Of a stretch of DNA of 64,000 nt, positions 26,247-34,815 are shown in pieces. The DNA lies in assembly GCF_032490495.1 (NCBI RefSeq), contig NZ_JAVYJB010000005.1, positions 186,001-250,000 on the forward strand, written 5' to 3'. This DNA is from Pilosibacter fragilis (lineage in GTDB: Bacteria > Bacillota > Clostridia > Lachnospirales > Lachnospiraceae). The notes under the pieces are model-generated. The model saw only the letters and a list, made by a program, of their open reading frames with translations, searched no databases and had not been told where the DNA came from. Position 1 is the stretch's first letter. Each line of letters begins with the position of its first letter. Made by a program: the position numbers and the translations under genes.

Positions 26247-26379
26247 GTAACTATTCAGTACCTTCATAGTTACGTGCAAAAATCCATTCCAGATCAGCTT
26301 CGCTGATGGGATTTTTGCTTTCCAGCCTATGTTTTCTTACGGTCAGCGCAGCAAGTGCGCAGACCTACTGAACAGTTAC
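26247..26379. mobile_element. MITE-like element E (133 bp) with perfect 8-bp direct repeats
   Basis: The ends GTAACTATTCAGTA and TACTGAACAGTTAC are inverted repeats with one mismatch. The flanks at 26239-26246 and 26380-26387 are both GAAAGTAC, a perfect 8-bp target-site-like duplication. Inside are three hairpins: GTAACTA-N13-TAGTTAC, GCAAAAATCC/GGGATTTTTGC, and one built on GGTC-GCGCA/TGCGC-GACC. It has no ORF. Its length equals that of elements A and B, but the sequence is only distantly similar. It occupies most of the 369-base gap between the reductase and the YhaN-like gene. Confidence 0.75.
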
Positions 26380-26409
26380 GAAAGTACTTCATATTTGAAT
26401 AACAACATA

Positions 26410-26452
26410 AAAACGGTCGACAGCGAAAAAACTGTCGGCCGTTTTGTATTTT
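26410..26452. terminator. bidirectional terminator between convergent genes
   Basis: AAAACGGTCGACAG pairs with CTGTCGGCCGTTTT (one mismatch) around an 8-base A-rich loop, flanked by A and T tracts suitable for both strands. Confidence 0.75.
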
Positions 26453-26494
26453 CGAAAATGATTTTAGGGCAGATGCATCCTGGAAAAATATCTT

Positions 26495-28330
26495 TTACAT
26501 CTCAATCAACTGAAACTCCACCTGTCTGGCCCGCAGCATCTGTGCTTCCCGGCGATGGCATGTGAAAATAATGATCTGGCCTCCATAGGCGGAGGCGAGC
26601 CATTCCAGTGCCGTCTTCAGGCGCTCATCATCATACTGTGTAAAGCTGTCATCGAAGATCAGCGGGAAGCCGGAGCCGGATCCCTGGAGAAGCTTTGCGG
26701 CGGCGAGACGCAGGGCGAGATAGACCTGGTCCATGGTTCCGCTGCTGACGTTCTCGAGGGGAACCAGCTTTGTCTTCGTGTTTAAGAAGACATTCAGATT
26801 CTCGTCGATGCTCATGCTGTCATAGATCCCGCCGGTGATTCCGGTAATGTACTGGGACGCTTCTTTATTCAGGTAGAGTCCGAAGGAATCACGGATCGAG
26901 GAGGAGAGATCTGCCATAGTCTCCTGGGCAAGATCGATGGCGACGATCTCATCGTGGATCCTGTCGTTTTCCGCCAGTGTCCGCTTCAATGCCTTCGCCT
27001 TATTTTTACAGTTGCTCAAATGCTCTAATTTCTTCTCAAGCTCCCACTGGGTCCGCTGCTGTTTCTCGATCATCTCGCTGCAGCCGGCCTGTTTCGTCTG
27101 GAGATTGCTTAAATCTTCTAAGAACTTCCTGATCTCTGCCTCAGACTGGGTAACCATATCGCAGAGCTTTGAGAATTCGCCCATTCTCGCCCGGAACGCG
27201 TTCATGGCATCCTCAGACACTGCGGAATCGCCGAGATGTCTCGCGAGAAGCGCGCCAAGTTCAGAGGAAGTATTGTCGAACAATCTGTGGTATTCTTTAT
27301 CTTTCTGGAGGATGAACAGGGAGATGATAAAGAAGATCACAGCCGCCGTGGCTGCCGCGCCACAGACCGGAAGATAGGCGGTGAGGTTGAAATATCCAAG
27401 TGTCGCTGCAGCCCCCAGTCCTGCGACTCCGAGAACCGCTGTGAGACCGGAAAGAACCTTCCTGGACTTCTTGTTACACTCCCCATTCAGAGTATTATAT
27501 TCGCTGTAAAGCCTCTCCGCGTCGGAAGACATGGCATCCACGGATGCCCGGTCTGTAAAGCCGTTGTCAGACAGCACCTTTTTCCCATTTGCCAGTTTCT
27601 CGTCCAGATCCTTTTTCTGTGTCTGGGTGTTGTCGATCAGGCCCTTGACCTGGGTCCGCATATTCTGGTAGGCGGCGAGCTGGTTCTCGTACTCCGGACC
27701 GGCGATCTCCGCCTCCACATTCCGGATCTCCGCGAGAAGAGAGGTAAACTCCCGGCTCGCCTCTGGGATCAGACCCGCCTCGAGGGAACGTTTCTGGTTT
27801 CTCAAAAACGCAGTCGCTTTTGTGATATTTAAGGAAATATTGCCGGTGGTGTTCATGTTGGCAATATAATTCTTTAATTCCGTCACCATCCCGTCTTCGG
27901 TGGCACTCTTTAACTGACCAATACTGATGGTGTTGTTGTACATGGTCTCGGTGAGACCGTCAAGCAGGCTGGAGACAAATGCAGGTGTCGCCTCTTCCTC
28001 CAGTCCTTTCGTCTCATTGATGATCTTTAAAGACTTATTTTCCTTCCGGAACCGGCGCTCGATGCGGTAGATGGTTCCGTCCTTTTCCAGTCTCAGCCAT
28101 CCCTCGTAGGTTCCGCTGTTCTCCCAGGGCTCGTACTTTGTATACAGATCATTCTTTGCCGCCCGTCCGCGCCCGCGCTCGATGCCGAAGAGCATGCCGC
28201 GGATGAAGGTGTGAAGCGTGGATTTTCCGGCTTCGTTCTTTCCGTAGATAATGTTGATCCCGTCGTTGAAGGAGATGGTCCGGTCATGAAATTTTCCGAA
28301 ACCGTCGATATGTAATTCGAGTAATCTCAT
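26495..28330 (-). CDS. AAA-type SMC-like ATPase (YhaN/SbcC-like) with membrane segments
   Basis: A 611-residue ABC/SMC-type ATPase. The N-terminal lobe has LHIDGFGKFHDRTI and Walker A YGKNEAGKST (residues 29-38). The C-terminal lobe has the ABC signature-like VSSGTMDQVYLALRLA and Walker B PLIFDDSF. Between them is a coiled-coil arm interrupted at about residues 292-341 by two hydrophobic helices (GLTAVLGVAGLGAAATLGYF and PVCGAAATAAVIFFIISLFI), as in YhaN. It pairs with the phosphoesterase encoded just upstream, overlapping by ATGA, to form a Mre11/Rad50-like complex, possibly membrane-tethered, for DNA end processing. Confidence 0.87.
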   Translation of the reverse strand: MRLLELHIDGFGKFHDRTISFNDGINIIYGKNEAGKSTLHTFIRGMLFGIERGRGRAAKNDLYTKYEPWENSGTYEGWLRLEKDGTIYRIERRFRKENKSLKIINETKGLEEEATPAFVSSLLDGLTETMYNNTISIGQLKSATEDGMVTELKNYIANMNTTGNISLNITKATAFLRNQKRSLEAGLIPEASREFTSLLAEIRNVEAEIAGPEYENQLAAYQNMRTQVKGLIDNTQTQKKDLDEKLANGKKVLSDNGFTDRASVDAMSSDAERLYSEYNTLNGECNKKSRKVLSGLTAVLGVAGLGAAATLGYFNLTAYLPVCGAAATAAVIFFIISLFILQKDKEYHRLFDNTSSELGALLARHLGDSAVSEDAMNAFRARMGEFSKLCDMVTQSEAEIRKFLEDLSNLQTKQAGCSEMIEKQQRTQWELEKKLEHLSNCKNKAKALKRTLAENDRIHDEIVAIDLAQETMADLSSSIRDSFGLYLNKEASQYITGITGGIYDSMSIDENLNVFLNTKTKLVPLENVSSGTMDQVYLALRLAAAKLLQGSGSGFPLIFDDSFTQYDDERLKTALEWLASAYGGQIIIFTCHRREAQMLRARQVEFQLIEM

Positions 28331-29403
28331 GGCTGGCTCCTTTCATCTTTTGTCATAAGCAGGGCATGAATTCCATAGTACAGGGCTTTCTTCTCCACCG
28401 GGCTCATATCATCCTTCATGAGTGCCTGGATATAAAAGCCGATCATGTCGCTTGGATGTTCCGCGAACAGTGCGTGGAAATCATACTGTGGCTCCGACTC
28501 GTCCAGGATCTCGATAATATTCCACTGACCGGAGAGAAAATCCAGGTCAAAGCTGATATCCGGGTCTCGCATACCGCGGATCCGGAAGCGGTAGATATTG
28601 TTGGCACCGCGCTTGCGGATCTCGTCGGCGATGATCTGGGAAAGCTCGGTGTTTGTCGTCTGGGGCGTCACATTGACCACGAGCGGGATATACTGGGCCT
28701 GGCAGACTTCCTTAAACTGCAGGGAGGTCACATGTCCGCTGGTGGTGTCGATCTCGCCGATAAAATATCCGTGAGGTCCGGTCTCCGTCATGTCAAGCGG
28801 TTCCGGGGAACCGGCGTAGGCCATGCGGTTTTCCAGAAGAATCTCCGGTTTGTGGATATGTCCCAGGGCGATGTAGGAGAACGGGGATGCGGCCAGCGCA
28901 TTCCGATCAAATGGGACATGTTTCGCGTCACCGCCGTGGAGCATGAGAATTCTGGTGCGTCTCGAGGCCGGCAGGGAAATATTGTCGGCTTTCGCCTCGG
29001 TGATCTCGGCCGTGTGGTAGCTGAAGCCGTAGACCTCCGTGTTCAGTTCCTCGAAATAGACGGAAGAGAGGTTCTCGTCCATCAGAAATGTGACGTTCGG
29101 GGCCCAGGTGAAGCTGAGAAGTGCAGAACTTTTCCGAATCCGGTCATGATTTCCGGCGATGATGACAACGCGGGTTCCCGGAATCGTGGAGAACAGGTAG
29201 TTGACCTCTTTCAGATCCCGCGCTAAGGGCTGGCGGTGGAATAAGTCACCGGAGATCAGAAGAAGGTCCGCGCGGGAGTCCCTGGCGTCCTCGATGATCC
29301 CCTGGAACGTCAGACGGATCGCCTGTTCCCGCTTTTTGCCCCAGGGCTTATCGCTGTCCGGGATCATGCCCCAGTGGATATCGGCGGTGTGAATAAATTT
29401 CAT
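28327..29403 (-). CDS. metallophosphoesterase, SbcD/YhaO-like nuclease
   Basis: A 358-residue calcineurin-like phosphoesterase. Metal-site motifs: FIHTADIHWG (D-x-H), LLISGDLFHRQP (GD-x-x-x-R/H), IIAGNHDRIR (GNHD) and MLHGGD/YIALGHIHKP (GHxH). This order and the C-terminal capping domain match the Mre11/SbcD group. The start is ATG 29403 behind GGAGGAATGT. Translation is coupled to the SMC-like ATPase by an overlapping stop and start. Expected activity is Mn2+-dependent nuclease on DNA ends or hairpins. Confidence 0.9.
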   Translation of the reverse strand: MKFIHTADIHWGMIPDSDKPWGKKREQAIRLTFQGIIEDARDSRADLLLISGDLFHRQPLARDLKEVNYLFSTIPGTRVVIIAGNHDRIRKSSALLSFTWAPNVTFLMDENLSSVYFEELNTEVYGFSYHTAEITEAKADNISLPASRRTRILMLHGGDAKHVPFDRNALAASPFSYIALGHIHKPEILLENRMAYAGSPEPLDMTETGPHGYFIGEIDTTSGHVTSLQFKEVCQAQYIPLVVNVTPQTTNTELSQIIADEIRKRGANNIYRFRIRGMRDPDISFDLDFLSGQWNIIEILDESEPQYDFHALFAEHPSDMIGFYIQALMKDDMSPVEKKALYYGIHALLMTKDERSQP

Positions 29404-29541
29404 ACATTCCTCCATGGTGTATGGATTGCAGATACACTGCGCTCCAGTATCAAGATAGTGGACTGTGAAAGTCCGCAAAAACGTGTTTCTCAGGTTACCG
29501 CGGCAGTTCGGTCACCAGAGGATCGCCGTCGCGTAAATGTG

Positions 29542-29572
29542 AAAAGGAGCGCAACAGATCTCTGTGCGCTCC
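29542..29572 (-). terminator. intrinsic terminator of asnS
   Basis: On the minus strand GGAGCGCACA pairs with the TGCGCTCC block and is followed by TTTT. It lies 47 bases beyond the asnS stop codon. Confidence 0.65.
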
Positions 29573-29618
29573 CTTGCGGCTGCCTTGCATCGAAAGGACG
29601 CGGCGGGCTGCTGTTTCT

Positions 29619-31010
29619 TTATAATTCGCAGTTATTAACGGTACGCGGGAACGGAACTACGTCGCGGATATTGCCCATTCCTGTGAGGTACATTACGCAG
29701 CGCTCGAAGCCGAGACCGAAACCGGAGTGGCGGACGCTGCCGTACTTTCTCAGATCGAGATAGAAACCGTAGTCTTCCGGCTTTAATCCGAGTTCGTTCA
29801 TGCGGGCAAGGAGCTTTTCGTAATCGTCCTCACGCTGGCTTCCGCCGATGATCTCGCCGATACCCGGAACGAGACAGTCCACAGCGGCAACGGTCTTTCC
29901 GTCCGGATTTAATTTCATGTAGAACGCCTTGATCTCCTTCGGGTAGTCGGTAACGAATACCGGTCTCTTGAAGATCTTTTCTGTCAGATAGCGCTCATGC
30001 TCTGTCTGGAGATCGCAGCCCCAGAATACCTTGTAATCGAATTCGTCGTTGTGCTCTTCAAGGAGCTTTACAGCCTCTGTGTAGGTAACATGGCCGAATT
30101 CGGAATTTAATACGTGGTTTAAGCGGTCGAGAAGTCCCTTGTCAACGAACTGGTTGAAGAAATTCATCTCGGACGGAGCGTTCTCGAGAACGTAGCGGAT
30201 CACGTACTTTAACATGCCTTCAGCGACAGCCATATTGTCATCGAGATCTGCGAATGCCATCTCCGGCTCGATCATCCAGAACTCGGCAGCATGACGGGTC
30301 GTGTTGGAATTCTCAGCACGGAAGGTCGGTCCGAAGGTGTAAACATTGCGGAATGCCATTGCGTAGGTCTCAGCGTTTAACTGTCCGCTTACGGTAAGGC
30401 TTGTATGCTTTCCGAAGAAGTCCTTGCTGTAATCAACTGCGCCGTCCTCAGTCTTCGGAACGTTATCAAGATCGAGAGTCGTTACCTGGAACATCTCACC
30501 GGCACCCTCACAGTCACTGGAGGTGATTAACGGAGTGTGGACATAGACGAAGCCCTGCTCCTGGAAGTACTGATGGATCGCGTAAGCAATCAGGGAACGC
30601 ACACGGAATACAGCCTGGAATGTATTGGTACGCGCGCGAAGGTGCGGGATCGTACGAAGATATTCGAAGGTGTGGCGTTTTTTCTGGAGCGGGTAGTCTG
30701 CGCTGGAAGCCCCCTCAACGGTAACTTCTGTTGCCTGGATCTCAAACGGCTGCTTTGCCTCCGGTGTTGCCACAAGAGTACCTTTAACGATGATGGAAGC
30801 GCCGACGTTTAATTTGGAGACCTCAGCGAAGTTTGCCATTGTGTCATGGTAAACGATCTGTAAGGTGTCGAAGTTTGTACCGTCGTTTAATACGATAAAG
30901 CCGAATGCCTTGGAGTCACGAATGCTGCGGATCCATCCGCCGACAGTGATCTCCTTATCTAAATATTTCTCACGCTCTTTAAAGAGCTCTTTGACTGTTG
31001 TCAACTGCAT
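29619..31010 (-). CDS. asnS: asparaginyl-tRNA synthetase
   Basis: A 463-residue class IIb aminoacyl-tRNA synthetase. The N-terminal OB-fold (about 1-110) begins with ITVGGWIRSIRDSKAFGF. The catalytic domain has motif 2 in FRAENSNTTRHAAEFWMIEPE and motif 3 in GFGLGFERCVMYLTGM. HAAEFWMIEPEMAF and the size favour AsnRS over AspRS. It charges tRNA-Asn with asparagine. No T-box is visible in its 264-base upstream region. The gene is monocistronic with its own terminator. Confidence 0.97.
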   Translation of the reverse strand: MQLTTVKELFKEREKYLDKEITVGGWIRSIRDSKAFGFIVLNDGTNFDTLQIVYHDTMANFAEVSKLNVGASIIVKGTLVATPEAKQPFEIQATEVTVEGASSADYPLQKKRHTFEYLRTIPHLRARTNTFQAVFRVRSLIAYAIHQYFQEQGFVYVHTPLITSSDCEGAGEMFQVTTLDLDNVPKTEDGAVDYSKDFFGKHTSLTVSGQLNAETYAMAFRNVYTFGPTFRAENSNTTRHAAEFWMIEPEMAFADLDDNMAVAEGMLKYVIRYVLENAPSEMNFFNQFVDKGLLDRLNHVLNSEFGHVTYTEAVKLLEEHNDEFDYKVFWGCDLQTEHERYLTEKIFKRPVFVTDYPKEIKAFYMKLNPDGKTVAAVDCLVPGIGEIIGGSQREDDYEKLLARMNELGLKPEDYGFYLDLRKYGSVRHSGFGLGFERCVMYLTGMGNIRDVVPFPRTVNNCEL

Positions 31011-31274
31011 GATTCTTCCTTCTCCTTATATCTCTCTTCTTAGCTTAGATAAATGTGCAATCTGGTATTAGTATAGCGTATTTTTTATGGGGATTCAAGG
31101 TGAAATGGGCATAACACGGGGGTTTTCGGGAGTTTTTTAAAGGCTTCCCGAGCAGAAATTACAGAGTCCATCAAGATTTGTAAGTAAAATAGAAATAGAA
31201 AAATAAGTTTTTATAGAAAAATCCCGAAATATCGACTATAATAATAATAAAATAGCACACGGGAGGGCAAACGA

Positions 31275-32585
31275 ATGAATATTTACGATCGGATCAAGAC
31301 CATGAGCGATGAGATGGCAGGTGACCTTACAGCGCAGAGACGTGACTTTCATAAGTACGCGGAGCCGGGCTGGTTTGAGATGAGGACATCGTCCATTATT
31401 GCGCGGAAACTGACAGAGCTCGGATATGAAGTGCTTGTCGGAGATCAGGTCTGCAAAAAGGATTCCAGAATGGGCGTTCCGTCTGAGGAAAAGTTAGAGG
31501 AACAGTATGAGCGTGCCGTTGCCCAGGGAGCGGATCCGGAGTTTGTTAAGTACACAAAGGGAGGAATGACCGGTGTGATCGGAATCCTGCGCTGCGGCGA
31601 GGGCCCGACGGTTGCCATGCGGTTTGATATCGATGCCCTCGGCGTATTCGAGGAACATGATCCGAGCCACAGACCGGCGAAGGAGGGATTTAACTCCGTA
31701 AATGAAGGCTTCATGCATGCCTGCGGACATGATGGACATGCCACCATCGGTCTCGGTGTGGCGAAAGTTCTGATGTCTATAAAGGACCAGCTTCACGGAA
31801 CAGTAAAGCTGATCTTCCAGCCGGCGGAAGAGGGCGTCCGCGGCGCGAAATCCATCGTTGATAACGGACACCTTGACGGTGTGGATTACCTGATCGGCTC
31901 TCATGTGACAAATAAGAAAGAGGACGATCCGGCAGTGGTAATTCCGGGAAGCTATGGTTCTCTCGCAACGACAAAATATGATGTGATCTTCCACGGAAAA
32001 TCTGCCCATGCGGGCGGATCACCGGAGGTTGGACGGAATGTCATGCTGGCAGTCGGAACGGCGATCTTAAACCTTTATGCGATCCCGCGTCACTCCGGCG
32101 GTGTGTCCAGAGTAAATGTGGGAACCGTTGTCGCCGGAAGCGGACGGAATGTTATCGCGGACGAGGCGAAGATGGAGATCGAGGTCCGCGGTGAGACCAC
32201 CGAGATCAACGAGTACATGAAAAATTACGCAGTGAACATTATCGAGAGCGCGGCAAAAATGCACGGATGCACCTGTGAGATGAAGCTTATGGGCGCGGCA
32301 AACTCCCTGGCGAGCAGTGAGGCGCTGATGGAGCGGGTGAAGAGAGTCTGCGAGGAAGATCTCCATTTGCCGGTTGCGAAGGAAATGAGCAGCAAAAACG
32401 GCGGCAGCGAGGATGTCTCCTATATGATGAACCGCGTCCAGGAACAGGGCGGACAGGCGACCTTCATGCGCGTCCTCACCCACGAAGCCGGCCCGGGTCA
32501 CAGCCGTATCTTCGATATCGACGAGCAGGTTCTTCCGAATGCGGTGAAGATCTTCTGCGGTGTGGTTTATGACATTATGCACTAA
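31275..32585 (+). CDS. M20 family amidohydrolase (AbgA-like)
   Basis: A 436-residue M20D-type amidohydrolase related to aminobenzoyl-glutamate utilisation protein A. Visible motifs: MRFDIDALGV (Asp ligand), MHACGHDGHATIGLGVA (His ligands), IFQPAEEGVRGA (Glu pair), GKSAHAGGSPEVGRN (dimer domain) and HEAGPGHS near the C-terminus. It probably hydrolyses N-acyl amino acids in the cytoplasm. It is a second, distinct M20 enzyme besides the one at 6074. CGGGAGG precedes the ATG, and TATAAT 38 bases before the start may be its -10 box. The function may be peptide or folate-fragment salvage. Confidence 0.9.
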   Translation: MNIYDRIKTMSDEMAGDLTAQRRDFHKYAEPGWFEMRTSSIIARKLTELGYEVLVGDQVCKKDSRMGVPSEEKLEEQYERAVAQGADPEFVKYTKGGMTGVIGILRCGEGPTVAMRFDIDALGVFEEHDPSHRPAKEGFNSVNEGFMHACGHDGHATIGLGVAKVLMSIKDQLHGTVKLIFQPAEEGVRGAKSIVDNGHLDGVDYLIGSHVTNKKEDDPAVVIPGSYGSLATTKYDVIFHGKSAHAGGSPEVGRNVMLAVGTAILNLYAIPRHSGGVSRVNVGTVVAGSGRNVIADEAKMEIEVRGETTEINEYMKNYAVNIIESAAKMHGCTCEMKLMGAANSLASSEALMERVKRVCEEDLHLPVAKEMSSKNGGSEDVSYMMNRVQEQGGQATFMRVLTHEAGPGHSRIFDIDEQVLPNAVKIFCGVVYDIMH

Positions 32586-32620
32586 TGGGTGAGAAGGGCA
32601 TGCGATAAAAAGCGACAGAT

Positions 32621-32655
32621 AAAAAGAGCTCCGGCCAATTTGCCGGAGCTCTTTT
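32621..32655. terminator. bidirectional intrinsic terminator
   Basis: A perfect stem AAAAGAGCTCCGGC/GCCGGAGCTCTTTT with a 6-base loop lies between the convergent M20 and alcohol dehydrogenase genes, and gives U-tracts on both strands. Confidence 0.93.
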
Positions 32656-32676
32656 CATAAATGCGAGAAGGCACTT

Positions 32677-33825
32677 TTATGCCATGATCTTGCGGAACAG
32701 GTCTTTCAGGTCCTCTACGCTGGCATCCTTCGGGTTGCCCGGCGCGCAGGCATCTGCATGTGCGGACTCTGCAAGGAACGGAAGGTCTTCCTCTTTGATC
32801 GCCTCAAGGACAGACGGAATTCCGACATCCGCGGAAAGCTTCTTGACAGCGTCAACAGCAGCCTTCCGGTATTCGTCCTGAGACATGGAATCAACATTTG
32901 CAACGCCCATTGCACGCGCGATCTCACGATATTTTTCGCCGGTGCATTCCTGATTATATTCCATAACGATCGGAAGCATCATTGCGCAGGCAACACCGTG
33001 CGGGGTATCATAGACAGCACCGAGTGTGTGTGCCATGGAGTGGGCGATGCCAAGACCAACGTTGGAGAAGCCCATACCGGCAATGTACTGACCGAGAGCC
33101 ATTCCCTCGCGGCCTTCCTTTGTGTTTGCCACAGCACCGCGCAGGGATTTTGAGATGATCTCGATGGCTTTCAGATGGAACATATCGGTCATTTCCCAGG
33201 CAGCTTTTGTTGTGTAGCCTTCGATGGCATGGGTCAGGGCATCCATACCGGTGGAAGCGGTAAGTCCCTTTGGCATGGAGGACATCATATCCGGGTCAAC
33301 AACAGCAATGATCGGCATGTCATGCGGGTCAACGCATACAAATTTACGCTTTCTTTCGATATCGGTGATAACATAGTTGATCGTAACCTCGGCAGCAGTA
33401 CCGGCTGTTGTCGGAACGGCGATGATCGGAACACACGGTTTTTTCGTCGGTGCAACACCCTCAAGACTTCTTACATCCTCAAATTCCGGGTTTGCGATGA
33501 TGATGCCGATCGCTTTGGAGGTATCCATGGAGGAGCCGCCGCCGATGGCGATCAGGTAGTCAGCGCCGGATGCCTTAAATGCTTCAACACCGTGCTGGAC
33601 ATTCTGGATCGTCGGGTTTGCTTTAATATCGGAGTAGAGCTCGTAGTCAAGACCGTTTGCGGTCAGAATGTCGGTTACTTTGGCGGTAACCTTGAATTTT
33701 ACGAGATCCGGGTCGGAACATACGAACGCCTTTTTAAAGCCGTGGGCTTTCGCCTCGTTCGCGATCTCCTGAATCGCGCCTGCTCCGTGATAAGATGTCT
33801 GATTTAACATAATACGATTTGCCAT
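32677..33825 (-). CDS. iron-containing alcohol dehydrogenase
   Basis: A 382-residue group III Fe-dependent alcohol dehydrogenase. The NAD(P) site has IGGGSSMDTSKAIG (about 95-108) and VPTTAGTAAEVT. The metal ligands are Asp195 and His199 in TGMDALTHAIEGY, plus two His in AHSMAHTLGAVYDTPHG. The start is ATG 33825 behind AAGGAGTTTTTTATC. Likely substrates are short-chain aldehydes, lactaldehyde or 1,3-diols. A TetR regulator of the DhaS kind is encoded upstream on the same strand, which hints at a diol or aldehyde metabolism link, but that is only context. Confidence 0.93.
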   Translation of the reverse strand: MANRIMLNQTSYHGAGAIQEIANEAKAHGFKKAFVCSDPDLVKFKVTAKVTDILTANGLDYELYSDIKANPTIQNVQHGVEAFKASGADYLIAIGGGSSMDTSKAIGIIIANPEFEDVRSLEGVAPTKKPCVPIIAVPTTAGTAAEVTINYVITDIERKRKFVCVDPHDMPIIAVVDPDMMSSMPKGLTASTGMDALTHAIEGYTTKAAWEMTDMFHLKAIEIISKSLRGAVANTKEGREGMALGQYIAGMGFSNVGLGIAHSMAHTLGAVYDTPHGVACAMMLPIVMEYNQECTGEKYREIARAMGVANVDSMSQDEYRKAAVDAVKKLSADVGIPSVLEAIKEEDLPFLAESAHADACAPGNPKDASVEDLKDLFRKIMA

Positions 33826-34002
33826 GATAAAAAACTCCTTCCATGAATACTTGCTCTCAAAAGCTTTCTGTGCCTTTGTTATTATATTAACAAATTTGAA
33901 GGGCAAAAAGAAAGTTACAGAAAAGGTCAAGTGTAACACTTTAAGGAAAATCGACATATTGCAAAAGAAAGACATAGAAAAATTGTGCAAAATAACAATA
34001 GA

Positions 34003-34584
34003 TCAGGACAGCAGATGAAGCTCAAGAAACAGATCCCGCAATGCTGCCGGCATCGCGCGGACGAGAAGCCCGGCAAACTGGGACGGGGTTAGGTCCATGC
34101 CACCGAGAACCCACTTTACGGTCATGGTGATCGAGCCCTGACAGTACATTTCCAGAAGAAAATGGATCTCAGGGGTGGCCGGTCTGCCGCTTTTTTCCCG
34201 GATCAGATTTTCATAAAAGGCGAGGATCAGCTTAAAATCATGCTCCCGCAGGGAATTCTGCCTGTCATAGCGGAATGCAGCGGCAAAAAACGCCTTTTCC
34301 TCCTGAATATATGTAAATTTTTTCTCCAGGCTGTCAAGGACCGTGGTCCCGCGTCCCATATGTTCAAAGGAGCGGGCGAGGAGCTTGTCGAAATACCAGT
34401 TGATCAGGTCATATTTATCAAGAAAATTCCGGTAAAAGGTCTGGCGGGTGACGCCGCAGCGCTCTGTGATCTGGCGGACAGTGATCGCATCGACCGGAGT
34501 TGTCTTCATGCATTCCTTCATGGCTGCGGCGAGACGGTATTTTGTTTTTTCCCCCTTCATGGCAGGCGTGCTGGATTCGATCAT
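34003..34584 (-). CDS. TetR/AcrR family regulator (DhaS-like)
   Basis: A 193-residue regulator with an N-terminal TetR helix-turn-helix (about residues 12-60, ITVRQITERCGVTRQTFYRNF) and a C-terminal all-helical TetR_C domain (CQGSITMTVKWVLGGMDLTP). That C-terminal pattern matches DhaS/YbiH-type activators of dihydroxyacetone or unknown targets. The start is ATG 34584 behind AAAGGAGC. It lies 177 bases upstream of the alcohol dehydrogenase on the same strand and is a reasonable candidate to control that gene. Confidence 0.88.
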   Translation of the reverse strand: MIESSTPAMKGEKTKYRLAAAMKECMKTTPVDAITVRQITERCGVTRQTFYRNFLDKYDLINWYFDKLLARSFEHMGRGTTVLDSLEKKFTYIQEEKAFFAAAFRYDRQNSLREHDFKLILAFYENLIREKSGRPATPEIHFLLEMYCQGSITMTVKWVLGGMDLTPSQFAGLLVRAMPAALRDLFLELHLLS

Positions 34585-34711
34585 TAAAAGCTCCTTTCTA
34601 CGGTATCGCGACCGGTGCTATTGTATTCAGTAAATTCTATCATATTTTTCCCAAGGGAGAAAGTCTTTTTGCTCCGGTTAGCTCCCTCTTCAGATATCAT
34701 CGGGAAGCGTT

Positions 34712-34767
34712 CAAAAAAACCCCGTATTATCCGCGATCGAGTCACGCGGATGATACGGAGTTTTTGT
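34712..34767. terminator. bidirectional terminator between tetR-like and yfcC-like genes
   Basis: CCGTATTATCCGCG pairs with CGCGGATGATACGG (one G-T pair) over a 9-base loop. A-tracts at 34712-34719 and TTTTT at 34760 provide U-runs in both directions. The main user is the yfcC-like gene on the minus strand. Confidence 0.85.
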
Positions 34768-34815
34768 TATACCTGAATGAGCTTCAGATGGCTGAGCCCA
34801 AAGGCAGACCGGTTT

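Noticed and set aside
29619..31274. T-box upstream of asnS
   Set aside because: I looked for the GGTGGTACCGCG-type box on the minus strand upstream of asnS and found none.
33175..33807. Open frame of about 210 codons opposite the alcohol dehydrogenase
   Set aside because: It is antisense to a well-conserved enzyme, with no binding site and no recognisable domain.
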